DNA of 64,000 bases from Salinispora mooreana. GTDB lineage: Bacteria > Actinomycetota > Actinomycetes > Mycobacteriales > Micromonosporaceae. Within the stretch, counting starts at the first letter, position 1. Each line of letters opens with the position of its first letter. The stretch covers positions 4,265-68,264 of the forward strand of contig NZ_KB900614.1 in assembly GCF_000379065.1 (NCBI RefSeq), read 5' to 3'. The position numbers and the translations under genes were made by a program. Below the pieces are notes generated by a model. It saw only the letters and a program-made list of their open reading frames with translations, ran no database searches and was not told the origin of the DNA. Below, in pieces: positions 17,346-27,023 of this stretch.

Positions 17346-18818
17346 TCACCGCGATCGGGAACGATTCGCCAAGTCGGTCAGAACAGCGACAAACGCGATG
17401 ACGAAGAAGCAGATAATGACCGCTATCGCAATTCGGAAGGCGAGGAGCCAGTCACCGGTTCTGTCCAGGCTGGCGAAGAGCGCGGTGCCGACGACGGCGA
17501 CCCCGAACCCACCCCCGAAGCGCTGACCCGTCTGGAGCATCCCCCCGGCACTGCCACCCTGGGCCGGTGGCACGTGTGCCAGGGCCAAGGTCTGGTTCGG
17601 AGCAATGACCAGCCCGCCGCCGACACCGGCGGTGACCAGTCCACCGCCCAGGCCAGCCAAGAGCAGTGGCAGGGCGGCCGTATGTGGGGATCGGGGACCC
17701 GGTAGGAACAGGTCGATGATCAACATCAGGGCGAGCCCGACCGCTCCGCAGGCCAGCCCCGCGGCGATCAGTGGCCGCCCGATCCGTTTGGACTTGGCGC
17801 CAGCAGCCGCCGAGCCGACGGCCGTGCCCAGAGCCAACGGCATGAGGGCGATGGCCGCCACCAACTCGTCGTGCCCGAGCCCTCGCTGCAGATACTCCGA
17901 TACCAGGTAGTAGATGGCCTCGTAGCCGGCGAAGTAGAACGTGGCGATGAATGCGCCCAGGGTGAACGACCGGATCCGGAACAGGCCCAGGTTGAACACC
18001 GGCTCGCCGCGGCGGGCATAGAAACGCTCCCAGTAGAAGAAGGCGACCAGCGTCGCCAGGCCGGCCGGTAGGAGCAGCCAGCGGAGCAGCTCCGGCCACT
18101 GTTCTCCCTGCATCAGCCAGAGCAGCCCCAACCCGCACATCAGCAGGAAAGCACCGATCAGGTCCATGTCGGGTCGCTGCCCCCGCTCGGCGACGGGGAA
18201 CAGCCGCCACCCGAAGCCGGCGACGATGACCCCAAGCGGAACATTGATCAGAAAGATCCACCGCCAGCCCTGCTCGCCGCCGACGGTAACCAAGGCGCCG
18301 CCGAGTATCGGACCGACCAGTCGGGAACCACTGACTCCGACGGCCAACAGCCCGAGCGGGCGCTTCCGGTCTCGGGGCGAGAACATCCGCTGGATCGTCC
18401 CGAACACCTGGGGCAGCGCTATCCCGATGCCAACTCCCTGCGCCAACCGACCAATAATCAGCCACTCCCCGGACGGGGCGAGACCGCAAACCATGCTCGC
18501 CACCACGAACAACATGACGCCGGCCACAAAAGTGTTGCGCCGGCCACGCTGGTCGCCGAACCGGCCGGCTGGCACCAGCGTCAGTCCGAAGGTAAGAAAA
18601 TATCCGGAGACCAGCCATTGCTGACCGCTCGAGCTCAGGTCGAACACACGTCGGATCGTCGGCAAAGCGATCACGAGCAGGGAGATGTTCAACCCGCCCA
18701 GAAACAACGCCAGCAGTCCGACGGTCGCCGCCGGCCAGGGCCGGACCGACCGACCCGACCCGGTCCGGGGCGCCTCCCCCGCCTCCAGCTCACCCTCGTG
18801 CATCTGGCGATCCGGCAC
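17346..18818 (-). CDS. MFS transporter, DHA2 (EmrB/QacA) type
   Basis: This 490-aa protein has 14 predicted helices. The early motif ISLLVIALPTIRRVFDLSSSGQQWLVSGYFLTFGLTLVPAGRF and the motif GRFGDQRGRRNTFVAG (motif A) place it among drug/proton antiporters. Motif C appears as LVGPILGGAL. GTG 18818 is used; ATG 18803 is an alternative. It is convergent with the MMPL gene, with 34 bp between stops. Confidence 0.9.
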   Translation of the reverse strand: MPDRQMHEGELEAGEAPRTGSGRSVRPWPAATVGLLALFLGGLNISLLVIALPTIRRVFDLSSSGQQWLVSGYFLTFGLTLVPAGRFGDQRGRRNTFVAGVMLFVVASMVCGLAPSGEWLIIGRLAQGVGIGIALPQVFGTIQRMFSPRDRKRPLGLLAVGVSGSRLVGPILGGALVTVGGEQGWRWIFLINVPLGVIVAGFGWRLFPVAERGQRPDMDLIGAFLLMCGLGLLWLMQGEQWPELLRWLLLPAGLATLVAFFYWERFYARRGEPVFNLGLFRIRSFTLGAFIATFYFAGYEAIYYLVSEYLQRGLGHDELVAAIALMPLALGTAVGSAAAGAKSKRIGRPLIAAGLACGAVGLALMLIIDLFLPGPRSPHTAALPLLLAGLGGGLVTAGVGGGLVIAPNQTLALAHVPPAQGGSAGGMLQTGQRFGGGFGVAVVGTALFASLDRTGDWLLAFRIAIAVIICFFVIAFVAVLTDLANRSRSR

Positions 18819-19165
18819 CAGGAAGAACCATCGTGGTCAACTCTTCGGACAGGCGGTGGCGAGTGCGATCACTCCGACAGGCATCGCCAACCCCACTCAC
18901 CCCGTAGCCGCACGTCAGCTTCCGACCGGACAACATCGACTCGGCGGCCCGACCACCGGCGCTCCCCAGCTTGAAGAGTGCGCCGAAGCCCACCTTATGG
19001 GTGACACCAGCAGGCGGCCGGATCATCGGAACCCACTCACCCCAACGTGCCGGGCGAAGCGATGGCGTTACGGGCACTCAGGCGTGCAGGACTCCACCCC
19101 AGAGCTGGCACCAGCAGCGTCGAGCGGCAAGGCCTTCGCCAAGGTACGAGACATCCCCTAGAATC
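18819..19165. other. Intergenic region between MFS and PhzF genes
   Basis: This divergent space of 347 bp contains no convincing gene. It should hold the promoters of both flanking genes. A -10-like TAGAAT (19159-19164) lies immediately before the PhzF start. Confidence 0.5.
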
Positions 19166-20086
19166 ATGATCATGCAAGTTCTTCGATACACCGCGTTCAC
19201 TGACGATCCAGCGGGTGGCAACCCGGCTGGTGTGGTGCTGGATGCCACCGGGGTTGACGACGCGGAGATGCAGCGCGTAGCGGCCGAGGTCGGGTACTCC
19301 GAAACGGCTTTCCTCGTGCCCAGCGATCAGGGGCACTTCGTGGTCCGCTATTTCAGCCCGAAAGCGGAGGTCCCGTTCTGCGGCCACGCGACCATCGCGT
19401 CAGCCGTCGCGTACGCTGAGCGACACGGTCCGGGAGTGTTGCACCTGAGTACCCGCGCCGGGGCGGTTGAGGTTTCCACCACGGTGCCGGCGGAGGGCAC
19501 CGTCACCGCGACGTTGGTCAGCGTCACACCACAGACCCAACCGATCGCCGCCGACGACCTTGCGACGCTACTGGAAGCGTTGCGCTGGACACCGGGCGAC
19601 CTGGAGGCGACGCTACCGCCACGGGTCGCCTTCGCCGGGGCGTGGCACCCGATTGTCGCCGCTGGAAGCCGCGCACGCCTGGCCGATCTGGACTACGACA
19701 TGGCGGCGCTGACCAATCTGATGGCCGAGCGTGACTGGACAACCATCAACCTGGTGCACCAGGAGTCGGCAACGGTGTTCCACGCGCGGAACCCCTTTCC
19801 ACCCGGTGGTGTCGTGGAAGATCCCGCCACTGGCGCGGCGGCTGCGGCGCTGGGTGGCTACCTGCGCGAACTGGGGCTGGTGACGCCCCCCACAACGGTG
19901 ACTGTGCACCAGGGTCAGGAGATGGGCCGTCCAAGTCTGCTCACCGTCCGGATTCCCGCTCGACCCGGAACGGGGATCGCGGTGACCGGTGCTGCCGTTG
20001 CCCTCTCCCCACTCGGTGCCACCGGTGCGGGCACGGCTCCTCGGGCCCGGCGCCCAGCAGCGCCGGAACCACGGTCAGCACCATGA
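19166..20086 (+). CDS. PhzF family isomerase/epimerase-like protein
   Basis: This 306-aa protein shows the PhzF fold: N-terminal YTAFTDDPAGGNPAGVVL, the conserved acid in YSETAFLV (Glu equivalent to the PhzF catalytic Glu45), RYFSPKAEVPFCGHATIAS and, in the second half, the DPATGAAAAALGGYL motif. In phenazine producers PhzF isomerises DHHA, but most homologs are of unknown substrate and no phz genes are near. ATG 19166 or 19172 follow a -10-like TAGAAT with no ribosome site, suggesting a leaderless mRNA. The last 25 residues are a Pro/Arg tail. Confidence 0.88.
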   Translation: MIMQVLRYTAFTDDPAGGNPAGVVLDATGVDDAEMQRVAAEVGYSETAFLVPSDQGHFVVRYFSPKAEVPFCGHATIASAVAYAERHGPGVLHLSTRAGAVEVSTTVPAEGTVTATLVSVTPQTQPIAADDLATLLEALRWTPGDLEATLPPRVAFAGAWHPIVAAGSRARLADLDYDMAALTNLMAERDWTTINLVHQESATVFHARNPFPPGGVVEDPATGAAAAALGGYLRELGLVTPPTTVTVHQGQEMGRPSLLTVRIPARPGTGIAVTGAAVALSPLGATGAGTAPRARRPAAPEPRSAP

Positions 20087-20464
20087 ATCCGTGGTAACTC
20101 GCCGAGTGTATCGATCGTTCGCCTCGGCCCGACTCCGGCGGCATGCCAGCCGAGCCGGGCAGCGAGTGCTGCGGGATGCATCCCCCCGTTGCGCTCCGAA
20201 TGGAGCTGATCCATCCCGCCGGCTATCCCCGTCCGGGTCAGCGACCCGTCGCCAGAAGGCTCTGAAAACGTGCGTTCGGTGTGCGGAGCTCCTAATAAAC
20301 ACACGTTTCTCAGCGCAAAGTCGATCTTACGCTCACCTTCGGCATGCCTGTCAACACCTGTGTCGCGGGCACTCGCGGTCTCGACACTGTCGTTTACATC
20401 ACCAACGGCAACGATCACACTGAACAACACGGGGAGCGGGTGTTTCCGCCCGGGCTGCGCGTCT
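20087..20464. other. Intergenic region with a possible minus-strand promoter
   Basis: This 378-bp gap lies between the 3' ends of PhzF and a GNAT gene. On the minus strand a TTGACA box (20349-20354) and TAAGAT box (20324-20329) are separated by 19 bp, longer than optimal. A transcript from it would run antisense toward PhzF and has no good gene. No other feature was seen. Confidence 0.35.
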
Positions 20465-21112
20465 CTACGTCTTGAGGAGCAGCGCTTCTGCGCCGACCGG
20501 TCGGAACCCCGCCGCCTGGAACACCCGCACACTGCGGGCATTGCCCGCGGCCTGCTGCGCCCAGACCGGCTGCCCGGTCGGCACCAGGTGCCGAGCGGCC
20601 GTGGCCAACGCGCGTCCGAGGCCCGCCTCGCACCGCCCCTCGTCAACCTCGATCGCCGCCTCCCAGCGGCCGGCCACACCCCGGCCGAGGATGACCACTC
20701 CCCCATCGGCTGCCCAGGCCCGGATGTCGTCCCGACGCTGGCGCGCCCTGACTTCCCGAGGATGAGTAGCGTCGGCTAGCTCGGTGAGCCGCAGCGGGGG
20801 TGCACCCGCCAGTGGGCTCGCGACCGTCAGTAGGTCGATCGTGTCCATGGCACGTCCGGTGCGCTCGAGCAGTGCAGCCAGGAAGCGTGGATGCATTGTG
20901 GCTGCCAGCCGATCACAGTCGAGAGCGGCCAGAGCTTCACGGACCCAATGCGGATCCTCGTCGGTGAAGACCACGGAGTGGGCAGTGAACGCGATCACCC
21001 CGGCGTCGCGGTCGCAGGGCTGCGGCAGCACGGTCGTCCCGCCGTCCGGCGGGGGGAAGCGCCCGGCGGCCACGGCGGCCAGGATCTCGGCCAGCGTACC
21101 TCCCATGGTCAT
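20465..21112 (-). CDS. GNAT family N-acetyltransferase
   Basis: This 215-aa protein ends with a GNAT acetyl-CoA binding half: VVILGRGVAGRWEAAIEVDEGRCEAGLGRALATAARHLVPTGQPVWAQQAAGNARSVRVFQAAGF, where the GLGRAL segment is motif A and the N-x-x-S-x-x-x-F end is motif B. The first 100 residues form a second, degenerate unit. The substrate is unknown. It lies upstream of Lsr2 only in position; both are on the minus strand but separated by other sequence. Confidence 0.75.
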   Translation of the reverse strand: MTMGGTLAEILAAVAAGRFPPPDGGTTVLPQPCDRDAGVIAFTAHSVVFTDEDPHWVREALAALDCDRLAATMHPRFLAALLERTGRAMDTIDLLTVASPLAGAPPLRLTELADATHPREVRARQRRDDIRAWAADGGVVILGRGVAGRWEAAIEVDEGRCEAGLGRALATAARHLVPTGQPVWAQQAAGNARSVRVFQAAGFRPVGAEALLLKT

Positions 21113-21175
21113 TTCCCGATGGTAGAGCCCTTCTCCAAGCGAAGAGGCTTCGCCGCCCGGCCAGGGCGAGGCGGG

Positions 21176-21217
21176 ACACAGCGAAGGGCCCCAGCCCGGG
21201 GCCCTTCGTGCTGTGTC
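21176..21217. terminator. Terminator hairpin downstream of lsr2
   Basis: The arms GAAGGGCCCC (21184-21193) and GGGGCCCTTC (21199-21208) pair fully, and flanking ACACAGC/GTGCTGTGT extends the stem. It lies 48 bp past the lsr2 stop and upstream of the GNAT gene, so it ends lsr2 transcription. Confidence 0.75.
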
Positions 21218-21264
21218 GGGTTGACTCGACCGTCGCCATTACTGGCGAACCGACCGCCCGCCAT

Positions 21265-21615
21265 TCACCGCTTGTCGTACGCCTCCATCACGCCAACCGG
21301 GATGCGCCCGCGGTCCGAGACCTGGTATCCGTTGGCCCGCGCCCAGTCCCGGATCTCCTCGTTCCGCGCGCGGGTGGAACGCTGCGCGGTCGCGGCGGCT
21401 CCCCGCACCGCCCTGGTGATCCCACCGTGGCCGCTGGCCCTGCCGACGCGCTGGCCAACGGCGATATAGGGGGCGAGCGCCTGCCGAAGCGTGGATGCGT
21501 TCTCGTCCGAGAGTTCGATCGTGTATGCCCTGCCGTCGAGACCGAACTCAATCGTCTGGTCGGCCTCACCACCGGTTAGGTCGTCAATCAGTTGGGTGAT
21601 TACCTGTCGCGCCAT
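21265..21615 (-). CDS. lsr2: Lsr2 nucleoid-associated protein
   Basis: This 116-aa protein is a full-length Lsr2, the actinobacterial H-NS analog that bridges and silences AT-rich DNA. The N-terminal dimerisation part (MARQVITQLIDDLTGGEADQTIEFGLDGRAYTIELS) and the C-terminal DNA-binding part with the AT-hook-like RGRIP loop (residues about 101-105) are intact. ATG 21615 follows GGAG at a rather long distance. It is relevant to the AT-richer toxin array in the same window, a typical Lsr2 target by inference. Confidence 0.96.
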   Translation of the reverse strand: MARQVITQLIDDLTGGEADQTIEFGLDGRAYTIELSDENASTLRQALAPYIAVGQRVGRASGHGGITRAVRGAAATAQRSTRARNEEIRDWARANGYQVSDRGRIPVGVMEAYDKR

Positions 21616-21983
21616 GCTCGGGTTAGCTCCATTTCACGAGTACGAAGACGAGGACATTAGCATCTAGACAGGGTGGTTGCTAAAGGACCCACAGGCGGGT
21701 TTCGCTGGGCCACCAAATCTCTCCCGTGGGTAGCGGTTACCACACCCGCCGTGGCTGTTCCTGAGACCACCGATCCCGGGCCACCAAGCGCCGGCGGCGA
21801 AGTTTCTGGAAGCCGCTATCCCGCCTACACGCCGCGCCATGTCGAGAACCGAGGCCACCAATTGCGGGAACGACCACTTTTGTCGTCGAGGTTGCGGGCC
21901 TCGCATTCCCGCCGGCACCGCGCCCGCCGCCAGGCTCCCCCGGCCGCAGCGCTTGGCGCCCAACGCACCGCCATCGCCGAAAA

Positions 21984-22009
21984 CCGGTCCGGCCCGCGGG
22001 CCGGACCGG
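21984..22009. repeat. 26-bp perfect palindrome
   Basis: The half-site CCGGTCCGGCCCG (21984-21996) is followed directly by its exact complement (21997-22009) without a loop. It lies in the 452-bp divergent region between lsr2 and an MFS gene, 58 bp before the MFS start. It could be a protein binding site or a cruciform. No T-tract is present. Confidence 0.7.
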
Positions 22010-22039
22010 CCCGGCCACACCTAGTTTACGGACACCTGG

Positions 22040-22058
22040 TAGGGAATTTTCCTATATT
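22040..22058 (+). promoter_or_regulatory. Promoter/operator of the MFS gene
   Basis: The dyad TAGGGAATTTTCCTA (22040-22054, form TAGGnAAnTTnCCTA) overlaps a -10-like TATATT (22053-22058), 10 bp before the ATG. A dyad over the -10 is the usual place for a TetR- or MarR-type repressor, but no such gene is adjacent. Confidence 0.55.
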
Positions 22059-22067
22059 GTCCGGGTC

Positions 22068-23618
22068 ATGCACTCCCGGTCCCGCCGGTCATCGCCGTCC
22101 CGACGGGCCGCCCTGATCAGCCTCTGCACCGCCGCCACGCTGGTGTGGCTCGCGTTCTCCAACCTCGGGGTGGCGTTGCCGACCATCGCCACCGAGCTGA
22201 ACGTCAACCTGACCGACATGCAGTGGGCTAATAACGCCCTGAGCATCTCCTGCGGAACACTCCTGTTGGCCGGCGGTCGCCTCACCGACCTCCACGGCCA
22301 TCGAAAGATGCTGCTGCTCGGCCTGGTGATCTTCGGTGTCGCCGCCCTGGCGACCGCCTTCACGCCCAACCTCGCCGGCCTCATCGCCGGCCGCGCGTTG
22401 ATGGGCGCCGGAAGCGCACTCATCCTGCCCTCCACCCTGGCAATGATCCCGGCGCTCTTCGAGCGGACCGAGCAACCCCCGGCCTTCGCCGCGTGGGCCG
22501 CGGCGACCTGGGCCGGCCAGGCGGTCGGACCGGCCATCGGTGGAACCCTGACCACTCTGCTGGGCTGGCGGTCCCTGTTCTGGTTGACCGCACCAGTGGT
22601 GGCCGTCCTGTACGTCGTGACCAAACGACACGCACCCGAGGCGCACAAGGGCCGCGGACGGGTCGACCTGATCGGGCTGTTCACCGGGGCCGGGGCCGCA
22701 CTGTGCCTGCTCTTCGCGCTGACCGAGGGGCAACAGGTCGGCTTCAACGATCCGCTGATCATTGCTCTCTTCGGCGCCACCGCAGCGCTTACCCTGACGT
22801 TCGTCTACGTCGAGTGGAGAGTCACCGACCCGCTGGTGGATCTGCGGCTGTTCCGCACCCGCAGCTTTGACGGCGCTCTCATCGTCAACCTGACGATGAA
22901 CATGTCCTTCGCCGGCACCCTCTTCGTGCTGTCTCTCTATCTACAGGACGTCCGCGGCTACAGCGCGTTCGCGGCCGGCCTGCTCCTGGTTCCGGCCGCC
23001 GGAACAATCCTGGTGTTCAACGCCGTCGGCGCACGGATGATCACCCGACACGACGCCCGCTCCCCCTCGATCTGGGGTCTCGTCCTGGTCGCCGTCGGCT
23101 GCTTCGCCATCAGCGCCCTGCTGCCCAGCCTCTCGGTTCTCGCGGTGATCCTGGGCCTGCTCATCATCGGTGTCGGGCTGGGCATTCTCTCCGTGCCCGT
23201 GGCCGACACCATCGTTGGCGGCCCACCGGTCGCCCTCGCCGGCGCCGCCTCGGGGCTCTACAAGACCAGCAGCATGTTGGGGGGCGCACTCGGCGTCGTC
23301 CTGCTCACCGCCGCGACCAACCGCTTCGGTCGGGCCGAGGCAGCCCCGGTGAGCACGGCGGCCGGACTCACCGAAGCCGAGTCCAACCAGGTCGTCAACG
23401 CGCTGACCAACTCCCAGACGGCGACCGCCGTCCTCGACAAGCTGCCAGCGAACGAGCGGAGCCTCGTGATCGCGGCCTACCATCAGGCATTCTCGGACGG
23501 AGTGTCAACCGCCCTCGTGTTCGGTGGCGTGATCGCGGTGATCGGCGCGGTGCTGGCCGCCTGGATCTGGCCCCGCCAGCGAAAGGCCCGCGGCCCGCGG
23601 CAATCCCAACAGACCTGA
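22068..23618 (+). CDS. MFS transporter, DHA2 type
   Basis: This 516-aa protein has 14 predicted helices with the early motif FSNLGVALPTIATELNVNLTDMQWANNALSISCGTLLLAGGRLTDLHGHRKMLLLG, motif A included. GPAIGGTLT fits motif C. It is a probable drug or metabolite exporter. The leader is only a few bases after TATATT. It is convergent with yaaA, with 4 bp between stops. Confidence 0.9.
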   Translation: MHSRSRRSSPSRRAALISLCTAATLVWLAFSNLGVALPTIATELNVNLTDMQWANNALSISCGTLLLAGGRLTDLHGHRKMLLLGLVIFGVAALATAFTPNLAGLIAGRALMGAGSALILPSTLAMIPALFERTEQPPAFAAWAAATWAGQAVGPAIGGTLTTLLGWRSLFWLTAPVVAVLYVVTKRHAPEAHKGRGRVDLIGLFTGAGAALCLLFALTEGQQVGFNDPLIIALFGATAALTLTFVYVEWRVTDPLVDLRLFRTRSFDGALIVNLTMNMSFAGTLFVLSLYLQDVRGYSAFAAGLLLVPAAGTILVFNAVGARMITRHDARSPSIWGLVLVAVGCFAISALLPSLSVLAVILGLLIIGVGLGILSVPVADTIVGGPPVALAGAASGLYKTSSMLGGALGVVLLTAATNRFGRAEAAPVSTAAGLTEAESNQVVNALTNSQTATAVLDKLPANERSLVIAAYHQAFSDGVSTALVFGGVIAVIGAVLAAWIWPRQRKARGPRQSQQT

Positions 23619-23622
23619 CCGC

Positions 23623-24414
23623 TCAGCCCAGGTCTTGTCGTCGGACGCTGAGCCCCTTACCCCCAAACTCCTGACAAACGAAAGCAGGCTGGTGGGGCGT
23701 ACTGAGCGCCGGTGCGTAGCGGTAGCCGATCTCGGCAAAGTCAACGATGTCCGCCGGGTCCTCAACCTGGGCGGTCAGCAGCCACCGGGCGAAGGCACCG
23801 CGGGCAATCTTGGCATGCACGACAACGAACCGCGGCTCGCCGGTCTTCGGATTGACCGTCAGGAAGCGGGGGCTGACAAACCGGTCGCGGGGCAGAAACC
23901 GGGTGACGGTCCGGTTGTACTCGATGGCGGCCAGATCAATGATGACGCCGGTCGGCGGTAGGCGCCGGGCAACGGCATCGCCCCAGAACTGGTAGAGGTT
24001 GGCATACCGCGGGTCCGGCAGGCGATAGCCCATCTCCAGCCGGTAGGGCTGGATGCCGTCGTCCGGGCGCAGAATCCCGTACAGCCCGGAGAGGATTCGC
24101 AACCGACCTTCGGCGTACGCCCGGTCGGCCGGGGTGAGGTCGCGGGCGCGGAGCCCGCTGTAGATGTCACCGGCAAAGCTGTCGATCGCCGGTGACTGCC
24201 GTTCCGGGTCGGTGCCCCAGTCGGCGAAGAGCCCGTGCGTTCGGTCGGCCAGCTCCGGGGAGAGCGCCATGACGGCGGCGAGCTGCTCCACCGAGAGGGT
24301 CTTCAGGTACGCCGCCAGCTCCTCGGCCCGGTCCCGTAGGGCGGGCACGGTGAGGGTCGCGCCGCCCTGGGGCGCCGGTCGCATCGCCTTGGAGGTGTGA
24401 ATCAGAATGATCAT
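23623..24414 (-). CDS. yaaA: Peroxide stress protein YaaA (DUF328)
   Basis: This 263-aa protein matches YaaA across its length: MIILIHTSKAMR, LMALSPELAD-type segment, FAGDIYSGLRARDL, LRILSGLYGILRPDDGIQPYRLEMG and the C-terminal ARGAFARWLL. E. coli YaaA limits free iron and oxidative DNA damage under peroxide stress; the same role here is inferred by family. It stands alone, convergent with the MFS gene. Confidence 0.92.
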   Translation of the reverse strand: MIILIHTSKAMRPAPQGGATLTVPALRDRAEELAAYLKTLSVEQLAAVMALSPELADRTHGLFADWGTDPERQSPAIDSFAGDIYSGLRARDLTPADRAYAEGRLRILSGLYGILRPDDGIQPYRLEMGYRLPDPRYANLYQFWGDAVARRLPPTGVIIDLAAIEYNRTVTRFLPRDRFVSPRFLTVNPKTGEPRFVVVHAKIARGAFARWLLTAQVEDPADIVDFAEIGYRYAPALSTPHQPAFVCQEFGGKGLSVRRQDLG

Positions 24415-24489
24415 TTTCGCCTCGTGCCGAGATCAAGATCCCCTGAGCATAGCGGCCCGATCGGAACTCGCTCACCTCCTCGGACAGTG

Positions 24490-24526
24490 CGTGGGGGTAT
24501 CCCGCCGTCCGGCGGATACCCCCACG
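24490..24526 (-). terminator. Terminator hairpin downstream of the sulfatase
   Basis: GTGGGGGTATCC (24491-24502) pairs with GGATACCCCCAC (24514-24525), with inner GCC/GGC extending the stem past one bulged C. It begins about 40 bp past the sulfatase stop. Confidence 0.8.
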
Positions 24527-24566
24527 CCCGAGCTCCGAGCCAGCCCGTCGAGGCTGGCGGTCGCAC

Positions 24567-26963
24567 TCAGTCCCGGGACATCATGGCGGCCGCCTCCCGC
24601 TCGACATCGACGTAGGCCTCACCGGAGACATCCGCGATGACCTGCTTGATCGTGGCGCCGGTCAGCTTCCAGGGACGGGCACCGGAGTAGTCATAGGTGA
24701 CGGGAGCGCCGCGGTCCTGGCCGACGTTGAAGCCTTCCCCGGCGAGCGCGAAATTGCCGAGTTGAGTCTGCATCCCCTTGCACTCACCCACCTTCTTCTT
24801 GCCGATGAACAGCGAGGCGGTACCGATGCAGGCACTGGGCCGGTCGGAGTCGGGCGGAGTTAACATCTTCTCCTTCTCGAACGCGATGCCGAGCACCACC
24901 TTCCCCTTCGGCACGTCGATGTTCGAGGCGATAACCTGTTCCTTAGACCCCAGGTAGTTGTAGACGTACTTCAGTTTGCCGTCCTTGAGGTAGAGAGCGT
25001 GCCCGCCGAAGTTGGAGCCCTGCGCGAAGAGGACACCTTCTGCGTCGGGACCATCGATGACGACATCGGCCGCCAGGATGTAGGAACGCCCCCGAATGTT
25101 GACCGCGACCGCCTCGGGGACCTCCAGCGTGTTCGGATAGTAGACATAGTGGTCTCGCGACGGCGCGACCTGCGGTCGCGGCGTGCTGAGCAACTCGGCG
25201 ATGGGCCGGTCGTCCACCGGTAGACCAGAGAACTTGCCAGCCTGGTGATACCAGAGCGCCACCAGCTCCGCGGCCAGCTCGGGGTGCTGGTCAGCCACGT
25301 TGTGGATCTCGGCACGGTCGACATCGGTGTGGTAGAGCGCCCACTGGTCCAGACTGAAGTGACCCCAGTCCGCCGGGGAGCTCGGGTGCAGGGCGTCCAC
25401 CTTCCAGCCGTCCCGCCACAGCGCCCGCGTGCCCAGCATCTGGTAGAACTGGCTTTGCTTCGCGGTCTTGGCCTTCGGCTTTTCGAAGGTGTGTCTGAAG
25501 CTGGTGCCCTCCAGCGGCCACTGTTTGAAGCCCTTGACCGTCTCCGGCAGCTCGATGCCGAGGCAGTCATACACCGTGGGCACGATGTCGGTGACGTGTG
25601 TGTACTGGTCGCGTAGCTCGCCTTTTGCCTTGATCCCCGCCGGCCAGTGCACGATCATCGGGTCGCAGATTCCCCCCTCCCACACGTCCTGCTTGAACAG
25701 CTTGAACGGGGTGTTGAAGGCGAAGGCCCAACCGGTCGAATAGTGGTTGTACGTGCCGGGAGAACCAAGAATATCGAGCATCTTGATATTCTCGTCGATA
25801 CTGCTCGGGACGCCATTGAAGAACGTGTTCTCATTGACGGCGCCGTCCGGCCCGCCCTCACCCGACGCGCCGTTGTCTGAGATCACGAAGATGAGGGTGT
25901 TGTCCAGCTCTCCGGCGTCCTCAAGATAGGAGATCAGCCGGCCGATCTCGTGGTCGGTGTAGCTGGAGAAGCCGGCGAAGACCTCCGCCATCCGCGTCTG
26001 CAGCTTCTTCTCGTCGTCGCTGAGCGACTCCCACGGCCGTACGTCGCTCGTGGCGGGGAATGGTTTGCCGTCCGCGCTGCGTACGTCGCTGAGCGGGTTG
26101 ATCGGTGCGAGCTCGGTCCCCTTCGGGAGGATACCCATCTTGATCTGCTTCGCCAGGATCTTCTCGCGGATCGCCTCGTAGCCCATGTCGAACTTGCCCT
26201 TGTACTTGTCGGCCCAGGCCTTCGGTACGCTGTGCGGGGCGTGATTCGCACCGGGGCAGAAGTACATGAAGAACGGCCGGTCCGGGGCGGTCTGCTTGGC
26301 GTCGCCGATCATGCCGATCGCCCGGTCGACGAGGTCGGCGGTGAGCAGATATCCGTCCTTGCCCTCCTTCCACTCGTCAATACTGACCGGATCGGCGGGC
26401 TGGTCGACGAACTGCTGGTCCTGGACGAGGTTCGGGTAGTACTGGTTGGCCTCTCCACCGAGGAAGCCGTAGAAGCGTTCAAAGCCACGGTAGGTGGGCC
26501 AGTTCCGCTTGGAGGAGGCCATGTTGGTCTCGTCTTCGGCGACACAGTGCCACTTGCCCAGCGCGTAGGTGTTGTAGCCCCGGTCGCTGAGAATCTCCCC
26601 GATGAGGGCCGCCTCCCCGGGGATGTGCCCATTCATCCCCGGGAATCCCTGGGTCGCCTCGGCGACGCAGGACATGCCGACGGTGGTGTGGTTACGCCCG
26701 CTCAACAGCGCGGCTCGGGTGGGCGAGCAGAGCGCGGTGGTGTGGAACTGGGTGTACTTCAGTCCGTTGTTGGCGAGCTTACTCATGGTCGGCATCTCGA
26801 TGGGCCCACCGAAGAAGTCCCAGGAGCCGAATCCCGTGTCGTCCCAGACCAGGACCAGCACGTTGGGCGCGCCTTTCGGTGCCTGGGGTTGGGCGTAGGG
26901 GTCCCAGTCCGGCGTCGAGTCCGCGGCGCCCAGGTTGATAACGCCCTTGAATTCTCTACTCAT
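24567..26963 (-). CDS. Arylsulfatase, formylglycine (Cys) type
   Basis: This 798-aa sulfatase hydrolyses sulfate esters. The metal-binding pair Asp41-Asp42 (VLVWDDTGFG) and the modification motif CSPTRAALLSGR with Cys79 are present; this Cys must be turned to formylglycine. ALGKWH, the NHAPH segment and ISDNGAS add further active-site residues. ATG 26963 is preferred over the longer frame because GAAGGAG lies about 9 nt upstream. No signal peptide is seen, so it is probably cytoplasmic. A formylglycine-generating enzyme lies 3.6 kb upstream on the same strand. The membrane gene 60 bp upstream is likely co-transcribed. Confidence 0.93.
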   Translation of the reverse strand: MSREFKGVINLGAADSTPDWDPYAQPQAPKGAPNVLVLVWDDTGFGSWDFFGGPIEMPTMSKLANNGLKYTQFHTTALCSPTRAALLSGRNHTTVGMSCVAEATQGFPGMNGHIPGEAALIGEILSDRGYNTYALGKWHCVAEDETNMASSKRNWPTYRGFERFYGFLGGEANQYYPNLVQDQQFVDQPADPVSIDEWKEGKDGYLLTADLVDRAIGMIGDAKQTAPDRPFFMYFCPGANHAPHSVPKAWADKYKGKFDMGYEAIREKILAKQIKMGILPKGTELAPINPLSDVRSADGKPFPATSDVRPWESLSDDEKKLQTRMAEVFAGFSSYTDHEIGRLISYLEDAGELDNTLIFVISDNGASGEGGPDGAVNENTFFNGVPSSIDENIKMLDILGSPGTYNHYSTGWAFAFNTPFKLFKQDVWEGGICDPMIVHWPAGIKAKGELRDQYTHVTDIVPTVYDCLGIELPETVKGFKQWPLEGTSFRHTFEKPKAKTAKQSQFYQMLGTRALWRDGWKVDALHPSSPADWGHFSLDQWALYHTDVDRAEIHNVADQHPELAAELVALWYHQAGKFSGLPVDDRPIAELLSTPRPQVAPSRDHYVYYPNTLEVPEAVAVNIRGRSYILAADVVIDGPDAEGVLFAQGSNFGGHALYLKDGKLKYVYNYLGSKEQVIASNIDVPKGKVVLGIAFEKEKMLTPPDSDRPSACIGTASLFIGKKKVGECKGMQTQLGNFALAGEGFNVGQDRGAPVTYDYSGARPWKLTGATIKQVIADVSGEAYVDVEREAAAMMSRD

Positions 26964-27023
26964 GAACGGCTTCTCCTTCTCCCGCTCCGCGGCGGGACAC
27001 GCGACCTGCCCGTACTTTGCCAA

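Noticed and set aside
19915..20706. 263-aa minus-strand frame between PhzF and GNAT
   Set aside because: Its ends are antisense to neighbouring genes and no domain is seen; only the possible promoter was kept.
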